A stretch of DNA of 24,902 bases from assembly GCA_045577695.1 (NCBI GenBank), contig JAZNIW010000034.1, forward strand, positions 1 to 24,902, written 5' to 3'. Position numbers and translations under genes: made by a program. The stretch is from UMGS1279 sp045577695. Lineage in GTDB: Bacteria; Bacillota; Clostridia; Oscillospirales; Acutalibacteraceae. The first letter of the stretch is position 1. Each line of letters opens with the position of its first letter. Below, piece after piece: positions 1 to 7,362 of the stretch. Below the pieces are notes generated by a model. It searched no databases. It worked only from the letters and a program-made list of their open reading frames with translations, and was not told the DNA's origin.

Positions 1-34
1 GACGAAAGTGGGCTCTAGGTGATATACTTTTCAT
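1..34 (-). CDS. 5' tip of a leftward gene (partial, unidentified)
   Basis: Read on the minus strand, an ATG (complement of 32-34) is followed by open codons to the window edge, giving MKSISPRAHFR. An AAGGAG ribosome site lies at 46-51, 11 nt upstream. Only 11 codons are present, so the product cannot be named. The upstream sequence can fold over the ribosome site, which suggests a controlled start. The alternative is that this is chance sequence upstream of mgtE. The call rests on the ribosome site and the open frame only. Confidence 0.3.
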   Translation of the reverse strand, partial: MKSISPRAHFR

Positions 35-103
35 CGGAAAAACAACTCCTTTGTGCCGATGTTGAGTGTGGTTACTTTCATCTTAGCACATTTGAGTTGT
101 TTT
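35..103 (-). promoter_or_regulatory. Leader able to hide the ribosome site of the left-edge gene
   Basis: On the minus strand AACAACTC plus TGTGC pair with GCACA plus GAGTTGTT, and the second arm contains the AAGGAG ribosome site. A competing pairing, CATCGG (56-61) with CCGATG (32-37), would involve the start codon and leave the ribosome site in a loop. These are seen as complementary segments; the switching role is inferred. Read on the plus strand the same hairpin ends in a run of Ts, so it could instead act as a terminator, although no plus-strand gene precedes it. Confidence 0.3.
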
Positions 104-171
104 TTCTATTTCTACTGTTACCTATCTATTGTATCATAACACTACAAAACAAAAAAAGAAAACCAAAAAAC

Positions 172-200
172 TTGCAAACAAAAAAAATATATGTTATAAT
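172..200 (+). promoter_or_regulatory. Promoter of mgtE leader
   Basis: A TTGCAA -35 (172-177) and a TATAAT -10 (195-200) are separated by 17 bp. Transcription should start near 207, giving a leader of about 225 nt before mgtE. Confidence 0.7.
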
Positions 201-231
201 TACTTATAATTTCGTTTGTGAGGTGAGAAAT

Positions 232-330
232 ATGGATTCCGGAAGTACACACCCTCGAAGTAGCATCTTAACTCGAAAAGGCGGTTTCGTATTTCTCTTT
301 ACTGTTGTTACCAATAAGAGCCGGTTCTAA
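232..330 (+). CDS. Leader ORF upstream of mgtE (32 aa)
   Basis: A short ORF with a good ribosome site (AGGTGAG at 221-227, about 5 nt before the ATG) starts 25 nt after the predicted transcription start and ends 101 nt before mgtE. The peptide begins MDSGSTHPRSS and continues into the hydrophobic stretch GGFVFLFTVV before ending NKSRF. It is not recognised as a named family. Its position between promoter and a magnesium transporter gene suggests a translated attenuator rather than a functional protein. The opening M-D-x-x-x-T-x-P-R loosely recalls the enterobacterial MgtL leader, which also begins Met-acidic and is Pro-rich, but one proline here makes that comparison weak. Confidence 0.45.
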   Translation: MDSGSTHPRSSILTRKGGFVFLFTVVTNKSRF

Positions 331-398
331 AGGTTTTATTGCTTTTTCCCGCTCCTTCCATTGGGCCTGTTTATCGTTTCTATTTTGGAGAAAATGCC

Positions 399-431
399 TA
401 CCGCTAATCTATTAAGTGGGAGGTATTTTTT
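399..431 (+). promoter_or_regulatory. Hairpin next to the mgtE ribosome site
   Basis: CCGCT-A-AA can pair with TT-AAGTGG just before GGGAGGT, the ribosome site of mgtE; outer TACC/GGTA pairing would also cover the ribosome site and be followed by TTTTTT. It could mask translation or act as a weak terminator. The structure is inferred by eye and has not been energy-evaluated. Confidence 0.3.
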
Positions 432-1805
432 ATGGCAGAAGAACAAAAAATCGTTTTCGAAGAGGTTCTTTCCCTTTTAGAGGATAAGAAATTCAACAAA
501 CTACGCAACCTGTTTGCCAATATGAATGAGGTTGACTTGGCCGACATTATTGATGAGGCCACGCCGGAGCAAGCTATCATAATTTTTCGCTTATTGCCGA
601 AAAATTTAGCAGCCGACGTATTTTCTTATATGGATTCCGACACCCAAGAGCGTTTGGTTACGGTGCTGAATGACCGTGAACTGCGTTTGGTAATGAAGGA
701 TTTATTTGTTGACGACGTTGCCGATATTTTGGAAGAAATGCCGGCCAATGTGGTAAAGCGGATGTTGCGAGCTGCACCGCCGGAGGACCGAAAAGATATT
801 AATCGAATTCTGCAGTATCCTGATGACAGCGCCGGCAGCGCGCTCACCACCGAGTTTGTGGATTTAAAAGCCTCTATGACGGTGGCCGAAGCCTTTGACT
901 ATATTCGTTCTTTCGGTCCCGATAAGGAAACCATCTACACCTGCTATGTCACCGATAAAAACCGTAGGTTGGAGGGCGTTTTAACCGTCAAAGAACTTTT
1001 GCTTGCCAAAGCAGATGATATTGTCGGTGATTTGATGGAAACCAACGTCATTTCGGTAGTCACCACCGAAGACCAAGAAGAGGTAGCCGCCATCTTCGCC
1101 AGATATGATTTGATAGCTCTACCGGTTGTCGATTTGGAAAATCGTTTGGTTGGTATTATCACGGTCGATGATGTGGTTGACATTATGCAAGAAGAAACCA
1201 CCGAAGATATGGAAAAAATGGCCGCAATGTCGCCCGGTGATAAACCATACCTCAAAACCGGTGTGTTCGAAACCTTTAAAAACCGTATTCCTTGGCTACT
1301 TTTGTTGATGATCACCGCCACCTTTACCGGTATGATTATCACCTCGTTTGAAGATGCTTTAGCCGGTTCCATCGTCCTCACCGCCTTCATCCCTATGCTG
1401 ATGAACACCGGTGGTAACTCGGGCAGTCAGGCTTCGGTTACCATTATTCGTAGTTTGGCGGTTGGTGATATTGATTTTTCCGATACTTGGCGTATTATTT
1501 TCAAGGAGTTGCGCGTTTCTCTAATGTGCGGTATCATTCTGGCCGCCGCCAATTTTCTAAAAATTATTTTGATTGACAATCTTCTATTGTCAACCGGTGT
1601 TGGCCTTATGGTTAATCTGGTAGTTTGCCTCACCTTGCTGATTACGGTAGTCGCCGCTAAACTCATTGGTTGCACCCTCCCCTTAGCCGCCAAGAAGTTA
1701 GGCTTTGACCCTGTCGTGATGGCCAGTCCCTTTATCACCACCTTGGTGGATGCCATTTCGCTTATTTTCTATTTTCAAATCGCCAGTATGGTGTTGGGAT
1801 TATAG
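432..1805 (+). CDS. mgtE: Magnesium transporter MgtE
   Basis: Membrane Mg2+ channel/transporter of the MgtE family. The 457 residues match the usual length. Residues 1-130 form the acidic, helical MgtE N domain, about 135-255 the CBS pair (the second CBS ends in VGIITVDDVVDIMQEE), and about 285-457 the five-helix membrane domain. Diagnostic membrane motifs are PMLMNTGGNSGSQ (321-333) and PFITTLVDAIS (433-443); Asp440 corresponds to the conserved pore aspartate. In this family the cytosolic domains bind Mg2+ and close the channel when Mg2+ is high. The start is ATG with GGGAGGT 8 nt upstream. The gene is alone in its unit and preceded by a long leader with a small ORF, which suggests post-initiation control; the classic M-box consensus was not found. 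No clear terminator follows on this strand. Confidence 0.95.
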   Translation: MAEEQKIVFEEVLSLLEDKKFNKLRNLFANMNEVDLADIIDEATPEQAIIIFRLLPKNLAADVFSYMDSDTQERLVTVLNDRELRLVMKDLFVDDVADILEEMPANVVKRMLRAAPPEDRKDINRILQYPDDSAGSALTTEFVDLKASMTVAEAFDYIRSFGPDKETIYTCYVTDKNRRLEGVLTVKELLLAKADDIVGDLMETNVISVVTTEDQEEVAAIFARYDLIALPVVDLENRLVGIITVDDVVDIMQEETTEDMEKMAAMSPGDKPYLKTGVFETFKNRIPWLLLLMITATFTGMIITSFEDALAGSIVLTAFIPMLMNTGGNSGSQASVTIIRSLAVGDIDFSDTWRIIFKELRVSLMCGIILAAANFLKIILIDNLLLSTGVGLMVNLVVCLTLLITVVAAKLIGCTLPLAAKKLGFDPVVMASPFITTLVDAISLIFYFQIASMVLGL

Positions 1806-1813
1806 TGATTTTA

Positions 1814-1840
1814 GGCTCTTTGTCAATAGTTGGGGTAAGG
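1814..1840. mobile_element. Possible solitary insertion-sequence end (ISL3-like)
   Basis: The sequence beginning GGCTCTTTGTCAATAGTTGG resembles, from memory, the terminal inverted repeats of ISL3-family elements, which typically begin GGCTCTT. No transposase and no matching second end were found in the window, so at most this is a relic. Confidence is low because it rests on one short motif. Confidence 0.25.
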
Positions 1841-1918
1841 AGTTAAAATGAAAATTTTAAAAGCGGTTAGTCCGGCGTCCGCGTGAACAAGTACATTAAA
1901 AAAATGAATAATAGTAAA

Positions 1919-1963
1919 AATACCCCCTATGGTAGAATACAAGAAACTACCATAGGGGGTATT
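1919..1963 (-). terminator. Strong 17-bp hairpin, likely terminator of the transglutaminase gene
   Basis: Arms 1919-1935 and 1947-1963 are perfect complements (17 bp with a CCCCC/GGGGG core) around an 11-nt loop. On the minus strand the stem runs into a short T tract (ATTTTTAC). It lies 119 bp beyond the stop of the minus-strand gene. The plus-strand side has no T tract, so it is not a good mgtE terminator. The distance and perfect symmetry also allow a mobile-element or repeat origin. Confidence 0.45.
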
Positions 1964-1974
1964 CTGTATGCGAA

Positions 1975-2019
1975 GAAATTTCACCACATTCAAAACTATG
2001 AAAGAAAAAGTGAAATTTC
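1975..2019. repeat. 10-bp inverted repeat
   Basis: GAAATTTCAC (1975-1984) and GTGAAATTTC (2010-2019) are perfect complements separated by 25 nt. They lie between the transglutaminase stop and the 17-bp hairpin. Function unknown. Confidence 0.5.
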
Positions 2020-2081
2020 CAAAAAATTGTAGCCGTTCCATCTGTGCTACCGTACTTTTTCAAAATAACGGAAAAGAAGTC

Positions 2082-5024
2082 CTAACTCCTTTTTTTCACC
2101 GTAACCTTACAGGTCTTGGAATAGGTTTTTCCTTTATACTTAAAGTAGGCTGTAATGGTAGCCGAACCGGCTTTAACCCCTGTAATGACGCCTTTCGAAG
2201 AAACTTCGGCAACCGAGCTTTTGCTGGTTTTATAGTACACCTTAGCGCTGGGGAAGGTTTTCGGCTTCAGGGTGGTGGTGCTGCCAATGTACAAAGTAGC
2301 AGAATACTTGTTGAGTGAAATACTGGGATTTTTTACTGTAACTTTGCAGGTCCTCGAATAGGTTTTTCCTTTATACTTAAAGTAAGCTGTAATGGTGGCC
2401 GAACCGGCTTTAACCGCTGTGATGACGCCTTTCGAAGAAACTTTGGCAACCGAACTTTTGCTGGTTTTATAGTACACCTTAGCGCTGGGATAAACCGTAG
2501 CCTTTAAAGTTGTGGTTGCCTTAGTGCAAAGGGTGGCAGATGTTTTGTTCAACAAAATACCCTTTAGTTTCGTAGGCACCAATCCCGAACTATATGCACC
2601 GTAATATTTTTTGCCACTATTGGTTACATAAGCGCGAACATAAATGGTGTATTTGGTGGCCGGTTTTAGGCCGGTAAAGGTGTATGAAGTGCCGGTGGTA
2701 GCTTTATATTTTCCGGTGGTTTTGTTATAAACAAAATAACCATCGGCTCCGCTGACCTTCTTCCAAGAAACCTTAATCGAACTAGTTCCATAAGCAGCGA
2801 CCTTGGGCTTAGCCATTTTTACCGGAAGGGTTTTTGCCTTAGCATAAGCAGACCAATCGCCATAAACTTTTTCATTTTTGTCATTCAAGTTATAGGCGCG
2901 CACCTTAACCGAATAAGACTTTCCGGATGTTAATTTGCTCAGCGTGTAAGAAGAAGCGGTGGTATAATAGCTTTTTTTAGTAGTTGAAACATAAATCTGA
3001 TACCCGGCTGCTTTAGATACGGTGTAACCGCTTATCTTCATCGAGGAAGTAGAGAAACCTGTCAATTTCGGAGTGGCCGATTTTCCGGGCTTATCCAAGC
3101 GCCATATCGCATATAAAGTAACATTGTCGTATAGCGTATATTCTTTTGAGCCGTTGGTAGCTTTGCTGTTTTTACTCCAACCACAGAAGGTGTAAGGCGA
3201 ATTGGTTAAAGTAGGAAGAGTAATTTTTTCCCCACTTTGAACCAATAATTGCCGTACCGTTTCGCTTCCGTCTTTCAAAATCAACCGACTAAAAGAAACT
3301 TCATATCGTGCCGAAACTGCACCCTGCACATCCACCACGAACAGATAGTAGGTGCCGGGTTCATAAACATTCTGCGAGGCCGAAGTGCTTGTAGTTGCAT
3401 AATAGCTGTTTTCATTCAAATTTGGGCTTTGGCCAAAATAGTATCCACTGACTCCGATATCGGAAGTGAAACTCATAGTAACCTTTTTCGTAGAATCATC
3501 GATGTTGTTGACCGAAAGAACAGCTTTCGGTGCCGTCAAGTTCTGACGATGATTCGTAGGTGCTTCTGAAAGCGAGGCGGTGGTATCGTACACCAAAGAA
3601 TCGCTTTCTTTTTCATAGGTTAATCCGTAAATACTACTGTAACCGCTCAGTTCGGGGGTGAACACCGTCGATATTGCCGCCGCGCCACTTTGATAAGGTT
3701 TGTAGCAATATACCGTCTTGGGGGCAGAGAAGAAAATATCGGTGCCGTTGGTGGTAATACGTGTTTGGTTTTCCGTGTAATATTGGGTTTGACCATAAAA
3801 CCAATTTTCAGTTTGAGTGGCCAGCGCCGCCGAAGAATCGGTGCTCTTTAACTGTCCGTTTACCGAATCAAAATAATACAGTTTGTTATTTACCGACAGC
3901 ACCTCGGTATAAGAATCCTGCCAATACCAACCGCTATCATAATAGGTGGAATCGGCCACCGCTGCATAGTCGTCATCCATTTCATGACCGGTGGCGCGAA
4001 TACCCGCTTCGGAACGGAGGAAGTTTTTATGGGACACTTGCCCTTCCAAATCGTATTTGGTGGGGGTATCATCCCACGTGACGTCAACGTGATACGCCAT
4101 ATCGCCAATATAAACGATATTCCACGCGTGGTTGATCGCCTGAGAAGTAATCATATAACTGGGAATATCCAGTTGTCGCAACAAATAGTTATAAGCTTCC
4201 GCATAACCTTGGCAAACAGAAACGCCTTCTACTAAAGCGCCCACCATTTCATAGGAGGTTTGCGTATATTTGCCGGCCGAAATTTCATTAGAATCATATT
4301 TGCATAAAACCACCAAGCGGTCATGCAACAAGAGTAGTTTTTCAACGCGGCTAAGGTTATTTCCCCTTAAATCTGCCAACAGTTCATCGGCCTTTTGGTC
4401 GACTGCTTCCATCAATGAGGTGTATTCTTGCTTGGTATCGCAAAAAGTAGGATAAGTGTTGTCATCCAACACGATTGAGGTCAATTTCCCTGTGCTTTGG
4501 TTGTATTTGAAATCGTTGATATTTAACACGTGGAAAAGTTCCGGCGAATCGTAGAAAATAAAATCGGCAATATCGGTATACAAACTAATCGGAATAGCGA
4601 AAGATGTGATATCAACCGTGGTAGGGCATTCTTGGAAACGCGAAACCAAATAATTGCGAAATTCTGAAATTTCTACGTAATCAGCTAAGTTTTTGCTCCA
4701 AAAATCTGCTGGATTAGCGGGGTTTTGATGCTCGACTTCAATGTTAAAATCCGCAAAATTCTCACTGGTTGGGGCTTGGAATAAAGCGATTTTTTCCTGT
4801 TTCTTTTGCGTTTTTGCTTGTGCCTCTTCCGTTAAGGGGAATTGCAGTGAAGATTCTCCCTCACCGAGCGAGGCTACTCCCTCCCCATTTATGGCGGAAA
4901 GCGAACCGATTACACTCGAAGGTTCACTTGCTGCTTGTGCCGAAAGCGGGGGAATCGGAATGGCCATCACAACCAAAACAACCGCCAAAAGAACTGCTAG
5001 TATTTTTTGTAACGAATGTTTCAA
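2082..5024 (-). CDS. Secreted transglutaminase-like protein with FN3 and Big_2 domains
   Basis: A 980-residue exported protein. Residues 1-32 form a signal peptide (Lys/His start, long hydrophobic core, AQAA end). About 220-340 is a transglutaminase/protease-like core with a complete Cys-His-Asp set: Cys271 in SVCQGYA, His299 in NHAWN and Asp314 in HVDVTWDD. About 580-641 resembles an InlB-type B-repeat (FCGWSK...VTLYAIW). Two fibronectin type III domains cover about 646-733 and 736-820, and two Big_2 Ig-like domains cover about 822-898 and 900-977. No LPXTG anchor is seen, so attachment would be non-covalent, or the protein is released. The start is TTG with GAGGAG 8 nt upstream, which places the signal peptide at the N-terminus. 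Such proteins may cleave or crosslink peptides at the cell surface; the substrate is unknown. Confidence 0.85.
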   Translation of the reverse strand: MKHSLQKILAVLLAVVLVVMAIPIPPLSAQAASEPSSVIGSLSAINGEGVASLGEGESSLQFPLTEEAQAKTQKKQEKIALFQAPTSENFADFNIEVEHQNPANPADFWSKNLADYVEISEFRNYLVSRFQECPTTVDITSFAIPISLYTDIADFIFYDSPELFHVLNINDFKYNQSTGKLTSIVLDDNTYPTFCDTKQEYTSLMEAVDQKADELLADLRGNNLSRVEKLLLLHDRLVVLCKYDSNEISAGKYTQTSYEMVGALVEGVSVCQGYAEAYNYLLRQLDIPSYMITSQAINHAWNIVYIGDMAYHVDVTWDDTPTKYDLEGQVSHKNFLRSEAGIRATGHEMDDDYAAVADSTYYDSGWYWQDSYTEVLSVNNKLYYFDSVNGQLKSTDSSAALATQTENWFYGQTQYYTENQTRITTNGTDIFFSAPKTVYCYKPYQSGAAAISTVFTPELSGYSSIYGLTYEKESDSLVYDTTASLSEAPTNHRQNLTAPKAVLSVNNIDDSTKKVTMSFTSDIGVSGYYFGQSPNLNENSYYATTSTSASQNVYEPGTYYLFVVDVQGAVSARYEVSFSRLILKDGSETVRQLLVQSGEKITLPTLTNSPYTFCGWSKNSKATNGSKEYTLYDNVTLYAIWRLDKPGKSATPKLTGFSTSSMKISGYTVSKAAGYQIYVSTTKKSYYTTASSYTLSKLTSGKSYSVKVRAYNLNDKNEKVYGDWSAYAKAKTLPVKMAKPKVAAYGTSSIKVSWKKVSGADGYFVYNKTTGKYKATTGTSYTFTGLKPATKYTIYVRAYVTNSGKKYYGAYSSGLVPTKLKGILLNKTSATLCTKATTTLKATVYPSAKVYYKTSKSSVAKVSSKGVITAVKAGSATITAYFKYKGKTYSRTCKVTVKNPSISLNKYSATLYIGSTTTLKPKTFPSAKVYYKTSKSSVAEVSSKGVITGVKAGSATITAYFKYKGKTYSKTCKVTVKKRS
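2101..2489 (-). repeat. Tandem duplication encoding the two Big_2 domains
   Basis: Positions 2101-2252 and 2338-2489 are near-identical over about 152 bp at an offset of 237 bp (79 codons). The encoded YYKTSKSSVA and KAGSATITAYFKYKGKTYS segments are repeated almost unchanged. This indicates recent duplication or gene conversion of one Ig-like domain. Confidence 0.85.
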
Positions 5025-5085
5025 AATAACCGCTCCTCACTTTTTTTATGGATTAAATGTTATATACAACCAACTTGCTAACTCT

Positions 5086-5114
5086 AGCATACTACTTTTT
5101 TTCTAAAAATGCAA
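5086..5114 (-). promoter_or_regulatory. Promoter of the transglutaminase gene
   Basis: On the minus strand, -35 TTGCAT (5109-5114) and -10 TATGCT (5086-5091) are spaced 17 bp, about 60 bp before the TTG start. It is divergent from the gtrA-type promoter. Confidence 0.5.
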
Positions 5115-5141
5115 CAAAAATTTATCAAATTTCTTTAATTC

Positions 5142-5170
5142 TTGTAAAAATGATACAAATATGCTATACT
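5142..5170 (+). promoter_or_regulatory. Promoter of the GtrA-family gene
   Basis: -35 TTGTAA (5142-5147) and -10 TATACT (5165-5170) are spaced 17 bp, 48 bp before the start codon. Confidence 0.7.
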
Positions 5171-5217
5171 TGAAGCGTACTAGTGTTATTCCTCACACCA
5201 CACAAAAGGAGACATTT

Positions 5218-5637
5218 ATGAAAAAAGCTCAACACTCTCTCTGGCAAATAATAAAATTTACACTCTTTTCTCTTTCGGCCGGCATCATTCAAATTGCCTC
5301 TTTTACCCTTTTGAATGAATGGATTCGATGGCGTTATTGGCCCTCCTACCTCATCGCGCTGGTGCTTTCGATTCTTTGGAACTTCACACTCAACCGACGC
5401 TACACCTTTCAATCGGCCGCCAACGTTCCGATTGCAATGGCTAAGGTCTTTGGCTTTTATTTGCTATTCACCCCCTCCTCCACCTTACTGGGCCAGTTGG
5501 CAGAAAACGCAGGATGGAACGAATATTTGATTTTAGGCATTACTATGCTTTGTAATTTTGTGTTGGAGTTTTTATTCTGTAAGTTTGTGGTCTACCGCAA
5601 CCAAGAAGACACTTGTAAAAACACACCCCTCCAATAA
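5218..5637 (+). CDS. GtrA-family membrane protein
   Basis: A 139-residue integral membrane protein of the GtrA family, small four-helix proteins often linked to translocation of lipid-linked sugars for glycan or teichoic acid decoration. Four hydrophobic segments are visible at about 10-32, 39-58, 72-92 and 100-122, and the family motif WNFTLNRRYTF lies after the second helix. The start is the ATG with AAAGGAG 8 nt upstream; an in-frame ATG 19 codons earlier lies within the promoter -10 and is rejected. No glycosyltransferase partner is adjacent, so the lipid substrate cannot be inferred. It is a single-gene unit between its own promoter and a strong terminator. Confidence 0.8.
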   Translation: MKKAQHSLWQIIKFTLFSLSAGIIQIASFTLLNEWIRWRYWPSYLIALVLSILWNFTLNRRYTFQSAANVPIAMAKVFGFYLLFTPSSTLLGQLAENAGWNEYLILGITMLCNFVLEFLFCKFVVYRNQEDTCKNTPLQ

Positions 5638-5650
5638 TCCATTTAAAACA

Positions 5651-5692
5651 AAAAATCCCGCTACACCATTTTTGGTGCAGTGGGATTTTTTA
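5651..5692. terminator. Bidirectional terminator between gtrA-like gene and ABC operon
   Basis: AAAAATCCCGCT-a-CACCA pairs with TGGTG-c-AGTGGGATTTTT, with a T run on either strand. It ends the plus-strand GtrA gene and the converging minus-strand operon. Confidence 0.85.
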
Positions 5693-5751
5693 AATTCCAT
5701 AAGTAAAGATCAAATCCACCTTAGAACGGAATCGAACGATTGTACACTTTT

Positions 5752-7362
5752 TTAGGGTTGCGGAATCCCTTTTTCATCCATCACATATTGAACGTATTGC
5801 ACCAAATGGTCATATACGGTCGAGTTGACCAGACCCATTTCGATGCCATCTAGTTTTACCAAATAGCGACGGTCGGTTTGTTTTATCAGTTCAATGGTGC
5901 GTTTCCCTTTGCCGCCTTCGGCATAGGTCAAAACAGCCTTAAAGTCGGCTTTTCCGCCAAGGTAGCTCTTTTGGGCTACCGGTTGCAGCGAAACCAAATG
6001 CTCATAGTACGAAGTGAAGAGTTCCTCATCCACCGGAGCGCCGTGTTCCGAAACAGTCAGTTCCTCATCAACCTCATCGTAAGAGAGTTGAAAGTGGTAC
6101 TCTTGTTTCGGCGTATGAATGGCAATGGTGCGAAAATCCTTGACATACTCTAAAAATACAAGCGGATTATGAAAATCTTCCAACGAATAAGAAAGCATCG
6201 AAAGAGCATCGGCCGTAACGGCATAGATGGCATCGCGTCCCGCAATCATCACGGCATAATAATCCTGGTCTTTATCGTACAACGTGGCTTTTAACCCAAT
6301 GGTGGTAGAGCCATAGCGAATGGTGATATCAGCCTCGGGTTTATTCAACCCATATTTTCGGATATCGGCTGACGAAGGATTCAGTTGATAGGTATCAATG
6401 GCTACCAAGCCATCGACGGCAATGCCGAACATTTCGTTTACAGTTTCCTCATCAGCATAGCGGCGATAACTGCCTAAATCAAGAAGATAGGGCGCCATCT
6501 CACTTTCCTCTTGCGGCAAGATGGTTGCTTTTTGAGAATATTTTTTGCCGTTCAGCACAATAGAATCAAAGGTAGAAAGATTTCCTTCATCATCGTAATA
6601 CTTTTTGTCGGCCGTCTTGGTGTTTTCATCCAATACCGTCACAGGAACAATACTGGTATTGGCCATTTTTTCGGGAGTCGTATCAAAATTCAGAACGCTA
6701 CCGGCCGCCACCAAATAAACCTTTTTACTATCGGATAAACGCACATAATACCCCGACGAATCGGGGGACATATCCCCCACGAAAACTTGGTATTCGGTTT
6801 TGTCGTACAGTGTAATCGAAACGGTTACGACAGGCTTATCCAGCCCGTAATCCAAGCTTAAATCTTCCATTTCGCGCATGGCATTAAGATTGGCAACACT
6901 GTCAACCGCCGCGTTGACTGAGCTTTCGGCCATCAACTTTTTATCGTAACCCTGCAGCGTCCATTCCGTTTTGGTGGTTTTTTCCGAGGTGACATCGTCC
7001 ACGGTTTGCACCTTCTTCGAGGTGAAAACCATAGTGCCCTCTTTATTTTTTACCACCACTTTTTGCATATCCTCCAAAGCCACATCCTTCAACGCATTTA
7101 CGGTCGGTGTGGAAGAGGTTTCGGTTTCCTCCTTATCGGAGGGAACCAGGTAAAAAACAGCCAACAAACTACATGCTATCAGCACAGCCACCAAAATAAG
7201 AAGCGCCAACAACCGCGTACGCTTTTGCTTGCCGGTTGATTGCTTATTGGGCTGCTCTTCTTGTTTTTTTGTGAAAATGGTAGATTCCTCTACCTCGGAG
7301 ACCAATTCTACTTCCTCGTTCGGTTCTTCCGGATTCGTTAACGGTTCTTTCTCCAAAGCCAA
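5752..7362 (-). CDS. DUF4340 protein of a Gld-type ABC cluster
   Basis: 536 residues. An acidic, low-complexity N-terminal tail is followed by a Lys/Arg-rich stretch and one membrane helix at about 51-73 (LLALLILVAVLIACSLLAVF), then a long extracytoplasmic part. That part shows two similar lobes with motifs such as YGLDKPVVTVSI and YGLNKPEADITIRYG, the internal repeat typical of DUF4340. The best start is TTG at 7362, 7 nt after GGAGGTG; it overlaps the upstream GldG-like gene by 25 nt in another frame, so the two are translationally coupled. DUF4340 proteins commonly accompany GldG/ABC-2 clusters, but their biochemical role is not established. Last gene of the four-gene operon. Confidence 0.8.
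   Translation of the reverse strand: MALEKEPLTNPEEPNEEVELVSEVEESTIFTKKQEEQPNKQSTGKQKRTRLLALLILVAVLIACSLLAVFYLVPSDKEETETSSTPTVNALKDVALEDMQKVVVKNKEGTMVFTSKKVQTVDDVTSEKTTKTEWTLQGYDKKLMAESSVNAAVDSVANLNAMREMEDLSLDYGLDKPVVTVSITLYDKTEYQVFVGDMSPDSSGYYVRLSDSKKVYLVAAGSVLNFDTTPEKMANTSIVPVTVLDENTKTADKKYYDDEGNLSTFDSIVLNGKKYSQKATILPQEESEMAPYLLDLGSYRRYADEETVNEMFGIAVDGLVAIDTYQLNPSSADIRKYGLNKPEADITIRYGSTTIGLKATLYDKDQDYYAVMIAGRDAIYAVTADALSMLSYSLEDFHNPLVFLEYVKDFRTIAIHTPKQEYHFQLSYDEVDEELTVSEHGAPVDEELFTSYYEHLVSLQPVAQKSYLGGKADFKAVLTYAEGGKGKRTIELIKQTDRRYLVKLDGIEMGLVNSTVYDHLVQYVQYVMDEKGIPQP

Noticed and set aside
19..330. 103-codon plus-strand frame starting at 19
   Set aside because: It has no ribosome site, begins before the mgtE promoter and has A/T-run composition; only its last 33 codons, with their own ribosome site, are kept as a leader ORF.
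200..431. M-box (ykoK) magnesium riboswitch before mgtE
   Set aside because: Only a GTGAGGTGAG-like string near 217-226 recalls the M-box 5' end; the conserved central segments of the M-box could not be found, and the string is better explained as a ribosome site for the leader ORF.
944..1756. Long antisense frames within mgtE
   Set aside because: They are by-products of codon bias in mgtE: low-complexity Ser/Thr/Ile-rich translations with no ribosome sites.
1823..2041. 72-residue minus-strand frame and overlapping 116-residue plus-strand frame
   Set aside because: Both run through the perfect hairpin and lack ribosome sites; the plus-strand one also extends deep into the antisense of the transglutaminase gene.
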